This document shows, piece after piece, positions 18,006-27,347 of a stretch of 52,034 nt of DNA; the stretch's first letter is position 1, and each line of letters begins with the position of its first letter. Below the pieces are notes generated by a model. It was not told the origin of the DNA. It ran no database searches and was given only the letters and a program-made list of their open reading frames with translations. The stretch comes from Acidobacteriota bacterium (GTDB taxonomy: Bacteria; Acidobacteriota; Terriglobia; Acidiferrales; UBA7541), in assembly GCA_003223295.1 (NCBI GenBank), contig QHYM01000126.1:1-52034 (forward strand), in the 5' to 3' direction. The translations under genes were made by a program, and so were the position numbers.

Positions 18006-18940
18006 GCACAAAACATACAGCCACCGCGAAGCATCCTGAGTGCCTGTCGATGACCGGTTACGCCCAGGCGCGCCATGAAAAGCATGGCTGGGCCGTGCGC
18101 GTCACGGTCAAAAGCGTGAACCACCGTTTTCTCGATTTGAAGCTGCGCTTGCCGGAAGGTTTTGATCTTTATGACTTGCGGTTGCGCCAGATTGTGCGCG
18201 AGCGCATTAATCGCGGCCATCTGGAAATCTACGTGAACGCCGAGCCCGGGACCGCCGCTCCCGTTCAGGTCAATAAGGAACTCGCTCAAGCGTACCTGCG
18301 TGCTGCGGAATCGCTGATGCATGGAACGTCCGCCGCCGGAAAACTGGACGTGGTTTCCTTGCTGCGTCTCCCCGGCGTGATCGCAGGATCCAACGGCACC
18401 GTGCCTGAGGGCGTGGAAGACCAGGAAAAGCTGGGGAAAGCGTTCGAAACCTGCCTGCGCGAAGCCCTCACCAAACTGGATGAGATGCGCCGTGCGGAAG
18501 GCAAGCACCTCGTCGCGGAGTTACGCGAGCGATTGGCGCGCATTGCCGGCCAGGTCGAGCAGGTGCGAGGGTTGGCCGCCTCGTTGCGTCCCGTCTTTGC
18601 GCGGCGCCTCGAGACGCGCCTCAGGGAATTGCTTGGCGGAACGGCCATCGACCAGGCGCGCTTGGCGCAGGAAGCTGCGCTGCTTGCGGAACGCAGCGAT
18701 ATCAGTGAAGAATTGGACCGCTTGCGCAGCCACCTGCAACAGTTCACGAAGTTGCTGGATGGCGCGGGCGAACTTGGCAAAAAGCTCGATTTTCTGTTAC
18801 AGGAGATGCATCGCGAGGCCAACACCATGCTTTCCAAGACGCCCGGCGTGGAAAGCGAAGCACTTGCCATTACAGGCTTAGCGCTGGAGATCAAGGCGGA
18901 GATTGAAAAGCTGCGCGAGCAGGTACAAAACATCGAATGA
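18002..18940 (+). CDS. yicC: YicC-family endoribonuclease
   Basis: 312 residues. It opens with the family signature MTGYAQARHE and VKSVNHRFLDLKLRLPE, followed by a coiled-coil middle (LRERLARIAGQVEQVRGL) and ends with FLLQEMHREANTMLSK and ALEIKAEIEKLREQVQNIE, both diagnostic of YicC. The family has been shown to cleave RNA, including regulatory RNA, in E. coli. It overlaps msbA at the start and gmk at the end (4 nt each). YicC next to guanylate kinase and omega is a conserved neighbourhood in many bacteria. Confidence 0.94.
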   Translation: MSTKHTATAKHPECLSMTGYAQARHEKHGWAVRVTVKSVNHRFLDLKLRLPEGFDLYDLRLRQIVRERINRGHLEIYVNAEPGTAAPVQVNKELAQAYLRAAESLMHGTSAAGKLDVVSLLRLPGVIAGSNGTVPEGVEDQEKLGKAFETCLREALTKLDEMRRAEGKHLVAELRERLARIAGQVEQVRGLAASLRPVFARRLETRLRELLGGTAIDQARLAQEAALLAERSDISEELDRLRSHLQQFTKLLDGAGELGKKLDFLLQEMHREANTMLSKTPGVESEALAITGLALEIKAEIEKLREQVQNIE

Positions 18941-19575
18941 GCGCGGGGACGGAGAGCGGGCCGATGGTGTTGATTGTTTCGGGACCTTCCGGCTCCGGCA
19001 AATCGACGCTGGTGCAAAAGATTCTCGAGTTGCCCGGCACCATGCCGTCGATCTCCTGTACTACAAGGCCGCGCCGCGCGACTGAATCCAGCGGAAAATG
19101 TTATGATTTTGTTTCAGAGGCCGAATTTGATGCCATGGTGGCGCGTGGCGAGTTCCTCGAGTACGCGCGGGTCTTCGGAAAGCATTCCTACGGCACGCCG
19201 AAAAAGTGGCTGGAGGAATCGCGCAAGAAAGGACTCGACCTTGTGCTGGAGATCGACGTTCAGGGCGCGGCGCAGGTCAAGGAAAAGCTGCCGGAATCGC
19301 TAGCGATTTTCATCCTGCCGCCCTCGAGGGAAGAGCTGGAGCGCCGGTTGCGTAGCCGCGGGCAGGATTCCGATGAAGAAATTGCGCGGCGGCTTGCCAA
19401 GGCGCACGATGAGATCGCCGCTTTAGGCAAGTATTATGATTTTTGCGTGGTGAATGAGGACGTGGAGCGCGCGGGACGCGAGGCTCAGGCGATTGTAATC
19501 GCTTTGCGCTGCACCAGCGCGCGCCGCCGGGACCGGGTACAAAAACTTCTGGCATCGTTTGGGGGGAAGAATTAA
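18937..19575 (+). CDS. gmk: Guanylate kinase
   Basis: 212 residues. Phosphorylates GMP to GDP with ATP. P-loop GPSGSGKST near residue 16, GMP-binding SCTTRPRR and EFLEYARVFGKHSYGTP, and LEIDVQGAAQVKE all match Gmk. Normal length. The start overlaps yicC (ATGA), and its stop overlaps the rpoZ start as TAATG, so the three are translated in a chain. Confidence 0.97.
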   Translation: MSAGTESGPMVLIVSGPSGSGKSTLVQKILELPGTMPSISCTTRPRRATESSGKCYDFVSEAEFDAMVARGEFLEYARVFGKHSYGTPKKWLEESRKKGLDLVLEIDVQGAAQVKEKLPESLAIFILPPSREELERRLRSRGQDSDEEIARRLAKAHDEIAALGKYYDFCVVNEDVERAGREAQAIVIALRCTSARRRDRVQKLLASFGGKN

Positions 19576-19802
19576 TGACTGTGCAGACAAAAGCTCCGGA
19601 GAGCCAGTTTGCGTATGTAGTGCTTGCAGCCAGGCGCGCGCGGCAGATTATGGCCGGTGCGCCTCCGATGATTGAGAATCCCAAGACACAAAAGGCTACG
19701 CGAGTCGCTTGCGAAGAGTTGGAGCAAGGTTTGCTCGAATTCGATTTTCCCGAGGTAACTTCCGTCGACGAGGACAAGGACGGCAATAAGAGGAAGAAGT
19801 AG
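19575..19802 (+). CDS. rpoZ: RNA polymerase omega subunit
   Basis: 75 residues. QFAYVVLAARRARQIMAGAP and TRVACEELEQGLLEFDF are the conserved omega segments for binding the beta' C-terminus; in some bacteria omega also helps form a ppGpp site. The C-terminus is short and charged. The start codon overlaps the gmk stop. Confidence 0.9.
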   Translation: MTVQTKAPESQFAYVVLAARRARQIMAGAPPMIENPKTQKATRVACEELEQGLLEFDFPEVTSVDEDKDGNKRKK

Positions 19803-19821
19803 CGCCAGCGGGAAGGAAGAA

Positions 19822-21057
19822 ATGCGAATCACGTTGGGTGTCACCGGCGGCGTAGCGGCTTATAAAGCCGCGGAACTCGTGCGCCGTCTGCAACAGGAAG
19901 GCTACAACGTCCAAGTGGTGATGACACGCAGCGCGCGCGAATTCATCACGCCACTCACTTTTGCTGCGCTGAGCGGGCAGAAAGTAATCACCGACCTCTT
20001 CGGGGATTCTTCCGGCAGCGAAGCCAATCTTGAAAGCGCCATTGAGCATATTGCGGTGGCGCAGCGCACGGACCTTCTCCTGGTAGCACCCGCCACGGCC
20101 GACATCATCGCAAAGTTCGCTCGCGGCGTTGCCGACGACTTCCTCACGACTCTATATTTGGCCTCCACCGCACCTGTAGTGATCGCTCCGGCCATGAATG
20201 TGAATATGTGGAATCATGCGGCCACCCAAGAAAACGTGGAGATGCTAAGGGCGCGCGGCGCGAAAATCGTTGAACCGGATGAAGGCTATCTGGCTTGCGG
20301 CATGACCGGGCCCGGACGCCTCGCTGGCCTAGAAGAGATTCTGGCGGCAGTGCGCGAAGTCACGAAATCACAAAGAGACTTGGAGGGCGAAACCATTCTG
20401 GTTTCCGCTGGTCCTACTTGCGAAGACCTCGACCCTGTTCGCTACATCACTAACCGTTCGTCCGGCAAGATGGGCTACGCCGTCGCCGAAGCCGCCGCAA
20501 AACGCGGGGCCAGAGTATTTTTGGTCAGCGGGCCGGTGAATTTGGAAACTCCCGCGGGTGTTGAGCGCATTGATGTGCGCACCGCCGAGGAAATGCATCG
20601 CGCGGTCGTAGAACAATTCGCCCAAGCATCGGTTGCGATTCTCGCCGCGGCTGTGGCGGATTACCGGCCTGTCGAGCGTCGCGGCGAAAAAATCAAAAAG
20701 GGCGTCGCGCCGCTTGCGATCTCTCTCGAACCGACAACCGACATTCTCGCAGCAGTTGCCAGGAACAAAGGCGAAAAGATTGTCGTCGGTTTTGCTGCGG
20801 AAACGGATCACGTCGCAGAGCATGCCCGGAAGAAACTCGCGTCCAAGAACGCCGATCTGATCGTAGCCAACGACGTTACGGCGGAAGGCGCGGGTTTCGA
20901 CCGGGACACCAATGTCGTCACTCTTTTCTCCCGCGACGGCCGCGATCTCGCCCTTCCCAAAATGCCCAAGAGCGAAGTGGCCCAGCGCATCATGGACGAA
21001 GTTATTCGGTTGCGGGCGTTGCGCCAGGCTCCGGCAGCACGGCATTCGAACGTCTGA
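19822..21057 (+). CDS. coaBC: Bifunctional phosphopantothenoylcysteine synthetase/decarboxylase
   Basis: 411 residues with both CoA-pathway domains. The N-terminal FMN decarboxylase (CoaC) shows GVTGGVAAYKAAELVRRLQ, the catalytic His in SAIEHIAV, the PAMNVNMW motif and the Cys loop GYLACGMTGPGRLA. The C-terminal synthetase (CoaB) shows SAGPTCEDLDPVRYITNRSS, GKMGYAVAEAAAKRGARV and AAAVADYRP. It couples 4'-phosphopantothenate to cysteine and decarboxylates the product. It follows rpoZ by 19 bp with GGAAGGA as ribosome binding site. Confidence 0.96.
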   Translation: MRITLGVTGGVAAYKAAELVRRLQQEGYNVQVVMTRSAREFITPLTFAALSGQKVITDLFGDSSGSEANLESAIEHIAVAQRTDLLLVAPATADIIAKFARGVADDFLTTLYLASTAPVVIAPAMNVNMWNHAATQENVEMLRARGAKIVEPDEGYLACGMTGPGRLAGLEEILAAVREVTKSQRDLEGETILVSAGPTCEDLDPVRYITNRSSGKMGYAVAEAAAKRGARVFLVSGPVNLETPAGVERIDVRTAEEMHRAVVEQFAQASVAILAAAVADYRPVERRGEKIKKGVAPLAISLEPTTDILAAVARNKGEKIVVGFAAETDHVAEHARKKLASKNADLIVANDVTAEGAGFDRDTNVVTLFSRDGRDLALPKMPKSEVAQRIMDEVIRLRALRQAPAARHSNV

Positions 21058-21063
21058 TCCTCC

Positions 21064-21945
21064 ATGCCCGGGCAAATTCCAGAACATCTTCAGAAAAAAG
21101 CCGCGGACCGGTTAGCTTTCTACGAAGACCTCGGAATTCGTTTGTTTTACCGCAATCGCCGCGTGGAAGCAGTTTTCCAGCAGGAACCGTCGGTGGAATC
21201 AGCAGAAAACATAAACCCCTCGACTCAAATCACTTACCAGGAGCCCACTTTGCCGAAAGCCCTTCCCAAACCCGGGTTGCAAAAAGCTGTCTCAGCCGTG
21301 CCTTCGAAGATTCCGCCCTTGCCTCTGCCAGCTTCACCCCCGCCATCTTTATTCGACGCTACCGACAAAATCGTGGGTGACACGCTCCTAAAGATTCGCG
21401 AGGATCTGGGTGAGTGCACGCGCTGCAAGCTTCATAAGCACAGGCATACAATCGTCTTCGGCGACGGAAATCCTAAGGCCGAACTCGTTTTCGTCGGCGA
21501 AGGACCGGGTGCGGACGAAGATGCACAAGGGCTTCCTTTTGTCGGGCGCGCCGGGAAACTTCTCACGCAAATGATCGAGGCGATGGGCTTGCAGCGCAAG
21601 GATGTTTACATCTGCAACGTGGTGAAGTGCCGCCCGCCGGAGAATCGCACGCCGGAAGACGACGAAATCAGCACTTGCTCGCCCTTTCTCTTGCGGCAAC
21701 TCGAAGTCATCGCGCCTAAAGTGATAGTTTGCCTCGGTGCCGTCGCCGCGAAAACGCTTCTGAAAACAAATCGCGGAATTTCCCAGTTCCGCGGGCAATG
21801 GCTTGACTATCGAGGAAGCAAATTGATGGCTACCTATCACCCCGCCTATCTCTTGCGCAACCCCAACGCAAAAGGGGAAGTCTGGAAAGATCTCCAGAAG
21901 GTCATGGCCGTCCTCGGTCTCCGTGCAAAAGGCAAGTCCGCCTGA
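21064..21945 (+). CDS. Family-4 (Fe-S) uracil-DNA glycosylase
   Basis: 293 residues. The catalytic core (about 105-290) has the GEGPGADEDAQGLPFVG motif and TYHPAYLLRNP, typical of family-4/5 enzymes that remove uracil from DNA. The iron-sulfur ligands fit family 4: Cys118, Cys121, Cys189 and Cys205, with the 68- and 16-residue spacings expected. An N-terminal extension of about 100 residues includes a conserved-looking FYEDLGIRLFYRNRR and a Pro/Ser-rich linker; related N-terminal extensions occur in other bacteria. It is only 6 bp from coaBC. Confidence 0.93.
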   Translation: MPGQIPEHLQKKAADRLAFYEDLGIRLFYRNRRVEAVFQQEPSVESAENINPSTQITYQEPTLPKALPKPGLQKAVSAVPSKIPPLPLPASPPPSLFDATDKIVGDTLLKIREDLGECTRCKLHKHRHTIVFGDGNPKAELVFVGEGPGADEDAQGLPFVGRAGKLLTQMIEAMGLQRKDVYICNVVKCRPPENRTPEDDEISTCSPFLLRQLEVIAPKVIVCLGAVAAKTLLKTNRGISQFRGQWLDYRGSKLMATYHPAYLLRNPNAKGEVWKDLQKVMAVLGLRAKGKSA

Positions 21946-21951
21946 CCCATC

Positions 21952-22824
21952 ATGGGAATCCTGCTCGGGCTGCTTACCGCGATAGGCTGGGGCGGCGCTG
22001 ACTTTACCGCGCGATTCTCCGCGCATCGCGTGGGCGCGCTCCGCACCATGTTTTACATGCAGTTCATCGGATTTCTGCTCCTCACCGCCTCCATGCACTG
22101 GCTCGGCGGTTGGGGACATCTTGCAGACGGTTCCGGATGGCAACCGTGGGCCTGGGGATTCCTTGCCGGCCTTATCAATGCTTGCGGCACGCTTTCTCTG
22201 TATCGTTCGTTCGAGATCGGCAAGATGGCCGTCGTCGCCCCGCTGTCCGCGAGTTATCCTGCGCTGACATTGATCCTTTCCTGGCATGGCGGTGATCATC
22301 TTTCGGCTGCAAGAGTTGGCGGCATCCTCTTGATACTATCCGGCGTCGTGGTGGTCGCAGGTGGAGAGCACCTGCCCTCAGAAAATTCCACACAACCCGC
22401 AAAGACAAATACCCGCGGCATTGGCTGGGCGATCGTCGCTGCCGTCGCATTCGGCATCTTATTCTGGCTCCTTGGGATTCGTGTCGTGTCCCGCGTCGGA
22501 GCGATACAATCCGTGTGGATGATCCGCCTGACCAGTTCGATCCTGACAGCATCCATAATTTTCTCCGCCGCGCAGCCCATGCGCCTGCCGCGCGGCACCG
22601 TGCGTTGGATGGCTCTCGGGATGGGTCTATTCGATACTCTGGCCTTTGTGTTGAGCAATCGCGGCATGCAGTTGGAGCAAGTGGCGGTGATCAGCGTGCT
22701 CGGCTCGCTCTATGGAGCGGTTACTGTGGGACTCGCGGCAATTTTTCTGCGCGAACATATCTCCCGCTGGCAATGGGCAGGAATCGCGACTATTTTTGCC
22801 GGAATTTTTCTAATTAGCAGGTAA
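21952..22824 (+). CDS. EamA/DMT-superfamily transporter
   Basis: 290 residues with about ten hydrophobic helices in two EamA halves: the first from LLGLLTAIGWGGADFTARF to about 130, the second from WAIVAAVAFGILFWLLGIRV to the end (WAGIATIFAGIFLISR). The Gly-rich helix 4 region FEIGKMAVVAPLSASYPALT and its second-half counterpart QVAVISVLGSLYGAVTVGLA are typical of drug/metabolite transporters. The substrate cannot be read from the sequence. It is 6 bp after the glycosylase, in the same operon. Confidence 0.87.
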   Translation: MGILLGLLTAIGWGGADFTARFSAHRVGALRTMFYMQFIGFLLLTASMHWLGGWGHLADGSGWQPWAWGFLAGLINACGTLSLYRSFEIGKMAVVAPLSASYPALTLILSWHGGDHLSAARVGGILLILSGVVVVAGGEHLPSENSTQPAKTNTRGIGWAIVAAVAFGILFWLLGIRVVSRVGAIQSVWMIRLTSSILTASIIFSAAQPMRLPRGTVRWMALGMGLFDTLAFVLSNRGMQLEQVAVISVLGSLYGAVTVGLAAIFLREHISRWQWAGIATIFAGIFLISR

Positions 22825-22899
22825 GTGCCCACCACCCTTACCTTGAACCGTTCCCCCCATTCGAACGCATTTCTCCCTGCTGATACACTACACGGCGCG

Positions 22900-25356
22900 A
22901 TGAATTCTTATTTCTGCAACGTGGCGTTGCCCGTGCCCCTGCGAACGACGTTCACCTATGCCGTGCCGGAAGAGTTGCGCTATACGTTGCGGGCGGGCAC
23001 CCGCGTCCTGGTGCCCTTCCGCAAGAAGTCGCTGGTTGGCGTTGTCGTGGAGTTGGCCGACGCCGCTCCCAAAGACACTAAAATCCGTGAAATCACCCGC
23101 GTGCTCGATATCGTCCCTCCGCTTACCTCGAAGCTCATCGAACTCGCCACCTGGATTGCCGGCTACTACGTCGCGCCCCTTGGCGAAGTCTTTCGCGCCA
23201 TGCTTCCCCCGCTCGTTGAGCTGAGATCCCAGCGCCAAATCGTTTTGACGGAATGCGGGCGCGAGGCCGCCGAAAGTTTGAGTGGCGGCGAACTGTCTCA
23301 CGGCTTGACGGGAATAGAGGCCGCATTTCTCGCGAAGTTGAAAGAAAAGAAAGGCGCAATGCCTTTAAGGCCGCAAGCGAAGCTGGGTTTGGAAGTTTCG
23401 TCGCTGCAAAAACTACAGCGCCTTAGGCTCATTGAAATTCACGAGAGCATTCAACCGCAAAAACGCAAAACGCAGCGTGTGATTGCCTGGAAAGCTGCGC
23501 TGGCGCACAGTGACGCCGCCAAGCCGCTCGCCGAAAAAGAAGAAAAGATTCGGATGCTGCTCGAAACGGAGCGTGGACCGCTTCCCTTAGCGCAACTCTT
23601 GCGGCTTGCGAAAATAACGCGATCTTTGATCGAGCGTATGCTGCGAGACGGCTTACTCGAAAGCTGGGAGGAGCCGCAAGATCCGGCGGAAGACGCTTTC
23701 GATGCGGGCTACACGCCACCAGCGCACGAACTGAACGCCGAGCAGGACAGCGCGCTCAAAGAGATTCGCGCGCGATTCGAGTTGGGAGAGTTCGGCGTGC
23801 AATTGCTGCATGGCGTGACCGGCAGCGGCAAAACAGAAGTGTATTTGCGCGCGGTGCAGGACACTCTCGCCCGCGGGAAAACCGCGATCATCCTCGTGCC
23901 GGAGATCGCCCTGACGTTGTGGATTGGGCGGCAGTGTCGCTCCTGGTTTGGCGCTCGCTTTGAGGGCGTGGCGGTTTTGCATTCCGCGCTCAGCGACGTC
24001 GAGCGAGCGCGCGAATGGTGGCGCGTTCGAAACGGCGAAGCGCGCGTCGTCGTTGGAACCCGCTCGGCAATTTTCGCTCCGCTCGAGAACCTCGGCCTGA
24101 TTATCGTCGATGAAGAGCAGGAAAACAGCTACAAGCAGGAAGAAACGCCCCGGTATCACGGGAGAGACGTGGCTATCGTCCGCGCAAAGATGGAAAACGC
24201 CTTGGGGCTCCTCGGGTCCGCTACGCCCTCCATGGAGAGCTACCATCACACCCGCAATGGAAAGTACGAATTATTGACACTCGCATCCCGTGTCGCGGAC
24301 CGCGCACTCGCAAACGTGGAAATTGTCAACCTGCGCGAAGAGTTTCAGCAAACGCATCAGACCAGTCCGATTTCCGCCAAGCTGCACGCGGGAATTCAAG
24401 ACTGTCTTTCGAATGGCACGCAGGCCCTCGTGCTCATCAACCGGCGGGGATATTCCTGGTCCGTTCTGTGCCGAAGTTGCGGCGCGTCCGTGCAGTGCGT
24501 CAATTGCAGCATCTCCATGACGCATCACAAGCAACGTAACCGCCTCGAATGCCATTATTGCGGCTCGATTCAAGCTATTCCGAAACTCTGTCCGAAGTGC
24601 CAGTCCAAATACGTTTATTTTTTTGGCGAAGGCTCCGAGCATCTCGAAGAGCGCCTGCGCAAGGAATTTCCCGGCGCGCGCATCGCGCGGCTCGACCGCG
24701 ACACCGCGCGCACCAAGCGCCAATATCAGGAAACGCTCGGAGCGTTTGCCGGCGGCGCGCTCGATATTCTCGTGGGTACGCAAATGCTCGCTAAAGGTCA
24801 CGATTTTCAGCGCGTAACACTCGTTGGCGTCGTCAGCGCGGATTCCTCGTTGAGCCTGCCGGACTTTCGTGCTGCGGAGCGAACCTTTCAATTGCTGACG
24901 CAAGTAGCCGGCCGCGCGGGCCGCGGCGAACTGCCCGGACGCGTGCTCATTCAGACCTTTTATCCGGAGCATTACGCGATTCAGGACGCCGTCAAACAGG
25001 ATTACCTTTCCTTCTTCGAGCGCGAATTGCACTTCCGCCGCATGATGGCCTACCCGCCGTTCGCCTCGCTGGCCAACGTGATTGTTCGGGATACCAGTTT
25101 GGAGAAAGCAATCCGCTGGTCGCGACTGCTTTCCGAATATCTCTCGCCGCACGATGGAGAAAAAGTCCGCATTTTGGGGCCGGCGACCGCGCCGCTTGCA
25201 CGGCTAAAAAAGGAGCACCGTTTCCAGTTTTTGCTGAAGTCGCCAAAGCGCGCGGTCCTTACAAAGCTGCTCAGCGGTGCTCTCGCGTATTGCCATTCCA
25301 AGGAAATCCCTCAGCCAGCCATCCTCGTCGATATGGATCCACTTAACCTGTTGTAA
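22900..25356 (+). CDS. priA: Primosomal replication-restart helicase PriA
   Basis: 818 residues from the ATG at 22900 (MNSYFCNVALPVPLRTTF); the upstream in-frame codons look non-coding. It has the N-terminal 3'-DNA-binding domain, Walker A GVTGSGKTEVYL, a motif II reading IIVDEEQENSYKQEE (DEEQ where E. coli and Bacillus have DEEH), and an eight-Cys zinc region with CRSCGASVQCVNC, CHYCG and CPKCQ. The C-terminal helicase lobe has VGTQMLAKGHDFQRVTLVGV and AGRAGRGELPG. It reloads replication machinery at stalled forks. Confidence 0.95.
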   Translation: MNSYFCNVALPVPLRTTFTYAVPEELRYTLRAGTRVLVPFRKKSLVGVVVELADAAPKDTKIREITRVLDIVPPLTSKLIELATWIAGYYVAPLGEVFRAMLPPLVELRSQRQIVLTECGREAAESLSGGELSHGLTGIEAAFLAKLKEKKGAMPLRPQAKLGLEVSSLQKLQRLRLIEIHESIQPQKRKTQRVIAWKAALAHSDAAKPLAEKEEKIRMLLETERGPLPLAQLLRLAKITRSLIERMLRDGLLESWEEPQDPAEDAFDAGYTPPAHELNAEQDSALKEIRARFELGEFGVQLLHGVTGSGKTEVYLRAVQDTLARGKTAIILVPEIALTLWIGRQCRSWFGARFEGVAVLHSALSDVERAREWWRVRNGEARVVVGTRSAIFAPLENLGLIIVDEEQENSYKQEETPRYHGRDVAIVRAKMENALGLLGSATPSMESYHHTRNGKYELLTLASRVADRALANVEIVNLREEFQQTHQTSPISAKLHAGIQDCLSNGTQALVLINRRGYSWSVLCRSCGASVQCVNCSISMTHHKQRNRLECHYCGSIQAIPKLCPKCQSKYVYFFGEGSEHLEERLRKEFPGARIARLDRDTARTKRQYQETLGAFAGGALDILVGTQMLAKGHDFQRVTLVGVVSADSSLSLPDFRAAERTFQLLTQVAGRAGRGELPGRVLIQTFYPEHYAIQDAVKQDYLSFFERELHFRRMMAYPPFASLANVIVRDTSLEKAIRWSRLLSEYLSPHDGEKVRILGPATAPLARLKKEHRFQFLLKSPKRAVLTKLLSGALAYCHSKEIPQPAILVDMDPLNLL

Positions 25357-25535
25357 GTGCCTTGACGTCAATGGGTTAGGCGAGAAATTACCCAGCAACC
25401 CTGGCGGAGCACCGGGCATCAAAAAGACTGGTGGTGATGTCTTCAAGCCCTAGGCATGTCCACCGCCTTGGACGTTCCCGACAGCCCTCAGTCCAAGCAA
25501 TCCAAAAATACGTAGCGTGGAGGAAGATCATCCTT

Positions 25536-26096
25536 ATGCGCAAATTAGCGTATCTCGTGGGACTCTTTGTTCTTGCCAGCCTGCCGGCAGTCGCGCAGGA
25601 GTCGAGAACCAAGGATCTCTCTTTGGAATACTCTTATCTTCGGGCCAATCCTTCGACCACTGGTTTTCCGAGCTTTGGCGCCAACGGAGGCTCCGCCTCT
25701 TTTGCGCTTAATCCTCGGAGTTGGTACGGGATCGCGGGCGAGTTCAGCGCGTATCACGTAGGCGATATCAGCGGCGCTAGCGTCGATACGAACTTGTTGA
25801 CTTACATGGCTGGCCCGCGGTTCTATTTCCACCACTTCCGCCGCTTTACTCCGTTTGCCCAGGAGCTTTTCGGTGCGGCTCATTCCGGCGGCACGGGCTT
25901 CGGAATTCCTGGGTCGCGGAACTCCTTTGCGATGGCGCTCGGCGGAGGCGTGGATGTTCCGTTCAAGAACCACTTGTCCGTTCGCTTGGGGCCAGTGGAT
26001 TATTTACTGACGGAGTTCCCCGAGACCACCGCAGCAGCTGGTAGAAAGACGCAGAATAACCTGCGTGTTTCCGGAGGAGTGCGCTGGCGGTTCTAA
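25536..26096 (+). CDS. Outer-membrane beta-barrel protein
   Basis: 186 residues. Sec signal peptide MRKLAYLVGLFVLASLPAVA with a likely cut before QES. The mature protein alternates short beta strands and turns: LSLEYSYLRANP, WYGIAGEFSAYHVG, NLLTYMAGPRFYFHHFRRFTPFAQELFG, HLSVRLGPVDYLLTEF, and ends with NLRVSGGVRWRF. A terminal aromatic residue is the usual signal for outer-membrane barrel insertion. This matches the small OmpA-like eight-stranded barrels common in Acidobacteriota. Start ATG chosen for the signal peptide and GGAGG upstream. A terminator follows at 26120. Confidence 0.82.
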   Translation: MRKLAYLVGLFVLASLPAVAQESRTKDLSLEYSYLRANPSTTGFPSFGANGGSASFALNPRSWYGIAGEFSAYHVGDISGASVDTNLLTYMAGPRFYFHHFRRFTPFAQELFGAAHSGGTGFGIPGSRNSFAMALGGGVDVPFKNHLSVRLGPVDYLLTEFPETTAAAGRKTQNNLRVSGGVRWRF

Positions 26097-26119
26097 GTGA
26101 AAGCTGGTTACGCAGTAGC

Positions 26120-26150
26120 GAAGAAGCCGGGCCTCGTGTCCGGCTTCTTC
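26120..26150 (+). terminator. Intrinsic terminator after the beta-barrel gene
   Basis: GAAGAAGCCGG (26120-26130) and CCGGCTTCTTC (26140-26150) form a perfect 11-bp stem with a 9-nt loop, followed by ATTTCG. It lies 24 bp after the beta-barrel stop. Confidence 0.8.
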
Positions 26151-26240
26151 ATTTCGCAACCAGCAAAGAAGCAACGAGGTCATAGGTCCCGAACACTCTC
26201 AGAGACCTCCCCGTTTCAACAGTACGGTAGAATGCGGGGC

Positions 26241-27347
26241 ATGAGACATTCTTTTGGATTCGCGGCGCTAATTTCACTTGTCCTCGTTTTGTGCTCAGCT
26301 TCTGCAACCACTGCTCAAACGGCCCTATCGGAAGGAGCGCAGCAATTTGCCGAGTTTGACGACTTCCGATTGCGCAACGGCGGGGTCATCCACGATTTCC
26401 GGCTTGGCTATCGCACGCTTGGAAAACTCAACGCTGAAAGGTCGAACGCCGTTCTTTGGCCGACGTGGCTAGGTGGCAAGTCAGAAGACCTGCTGCAGTT
26501 CGTCGGGCCAGCAAAGGTGGTGGATAGCAGCCGCTATTTTGTGATTCTCGTGGATGCCATCGGCAACGGGGTATCCAGTTCACCCTCGAACAGCAAGTCC
26601 CAGCCGCTCATGAAATTCCCCGAGTTCATCATTCGCGACATGGTGGAATCCGAACATCGCCTTGCCACCGACGTTCTGCGTTTGTCGCATCTGCGCGCCG
26701 TCATGGGCCTCTCCATGGGTGGCATGCAAACCTTCGAATGGGCCGTGACTTATCCCGATTTCATGGATTTGCTTATTCCCATGGCCGGGTCGCCCCAGTC
26801 CACTTCCTTTGACAAGCTCCTGTGGACCTCACAGATCGATGCCATCGAGCTGGACCCCGCCTGGAATCACGGCAATCCCACCGGGCCGTTGGACCGGGGT
26901 CTCGGACTATTGGAAGAGATTGGTTCCATGAACCTTACCTCGCCGGCCTACCGTGTAGCGCAGACCAAGCCCGACGGATTTGACGCGCTTCTGAGTGACA
27001 TACGGAAGGGTGCCAAAGGCGACGGCGGAATGGCAAGCGACCGGATTCGCCAGCGCCAAGCCATTATTGTGCTCGACATTCCAGGGGAGCTTGGCATAAC
27101 CATGGAACAATCCGCGATCAAAGTACACGCAAAGCTCCTGGTCATCGTTTCACCCCAAGATCATTTGGTGAATCCAGAGCCTGCCATGAAGTTCGCCGCT
27201 GCCGCCGGCGCCGCACTGGTTAAACTGGATTCCGCGTGCGGGCATCTGAGTCTGTCCTGCATCTCCGTGGGGCCTACGGTAGCCCGCTTCCTAGCTGACC
27301 CTACATCAGTTCATAGTGAAACATTGCGCGAGCCGGTGAACCACTAG
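26241..27347 (+). CDS. Exported alpha/beta hydrolase, MetX-like
   Basis: 368 residues from the ATG at 26241 (an ATG at 26232 is also possible). A signal peptide spans SFGFAALISLVLVLCSASATTAQ. The fold is that of homoserine O-acetyltransferase-like hydrolases: FRLGYRTLGKLN, then LVDAIGNGVSSSPSN, nucleophile Ser158 in MGLSMGGMQTFEWA, an acid residue in VSPQDHLVNPEPA and His in CGHLSLS. The Ser-Asp-His triad is therefore intact. Cytoplasmic MetX makes O-acetylhomoserine; this exported version is more likely an esterase or acyl hydrolase. Its upstream boundary is the beta-barrel terminator. Confidence 0.85.
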   Translation: MRHSFGFAALISLVLVLCSASATTAQTALSEGAQQFAEFDDFRLRNGGVIHDFRLGYRTLGKLNAERSNAVLWPTWLGGKSEDLLQFVGPAKVVDSSRYFVILVDAIGNGVSSSPSNSKSQPLMKFPEFIIRDMVESEHRLATDVLRLSHLRAVMGLSMGGMQTFEWAVTYPDFMDLLIPMAGSPQSTSFDKLLWTSQIDAIELDPAWNHGNPTGPLDRGLGLLEEIGSMNLTSPAYRVAQTKPDGFDALLSDIRKGAKGDGGMASDRIRQRQAIIVLDIPGELGITMEQSAIKVHAKLLVIVSPQDHLVNPEPAMKFAAAAGAALVKLDSACGHLSLSCISVGPTVARFLADPTSVHSETLREPVNH

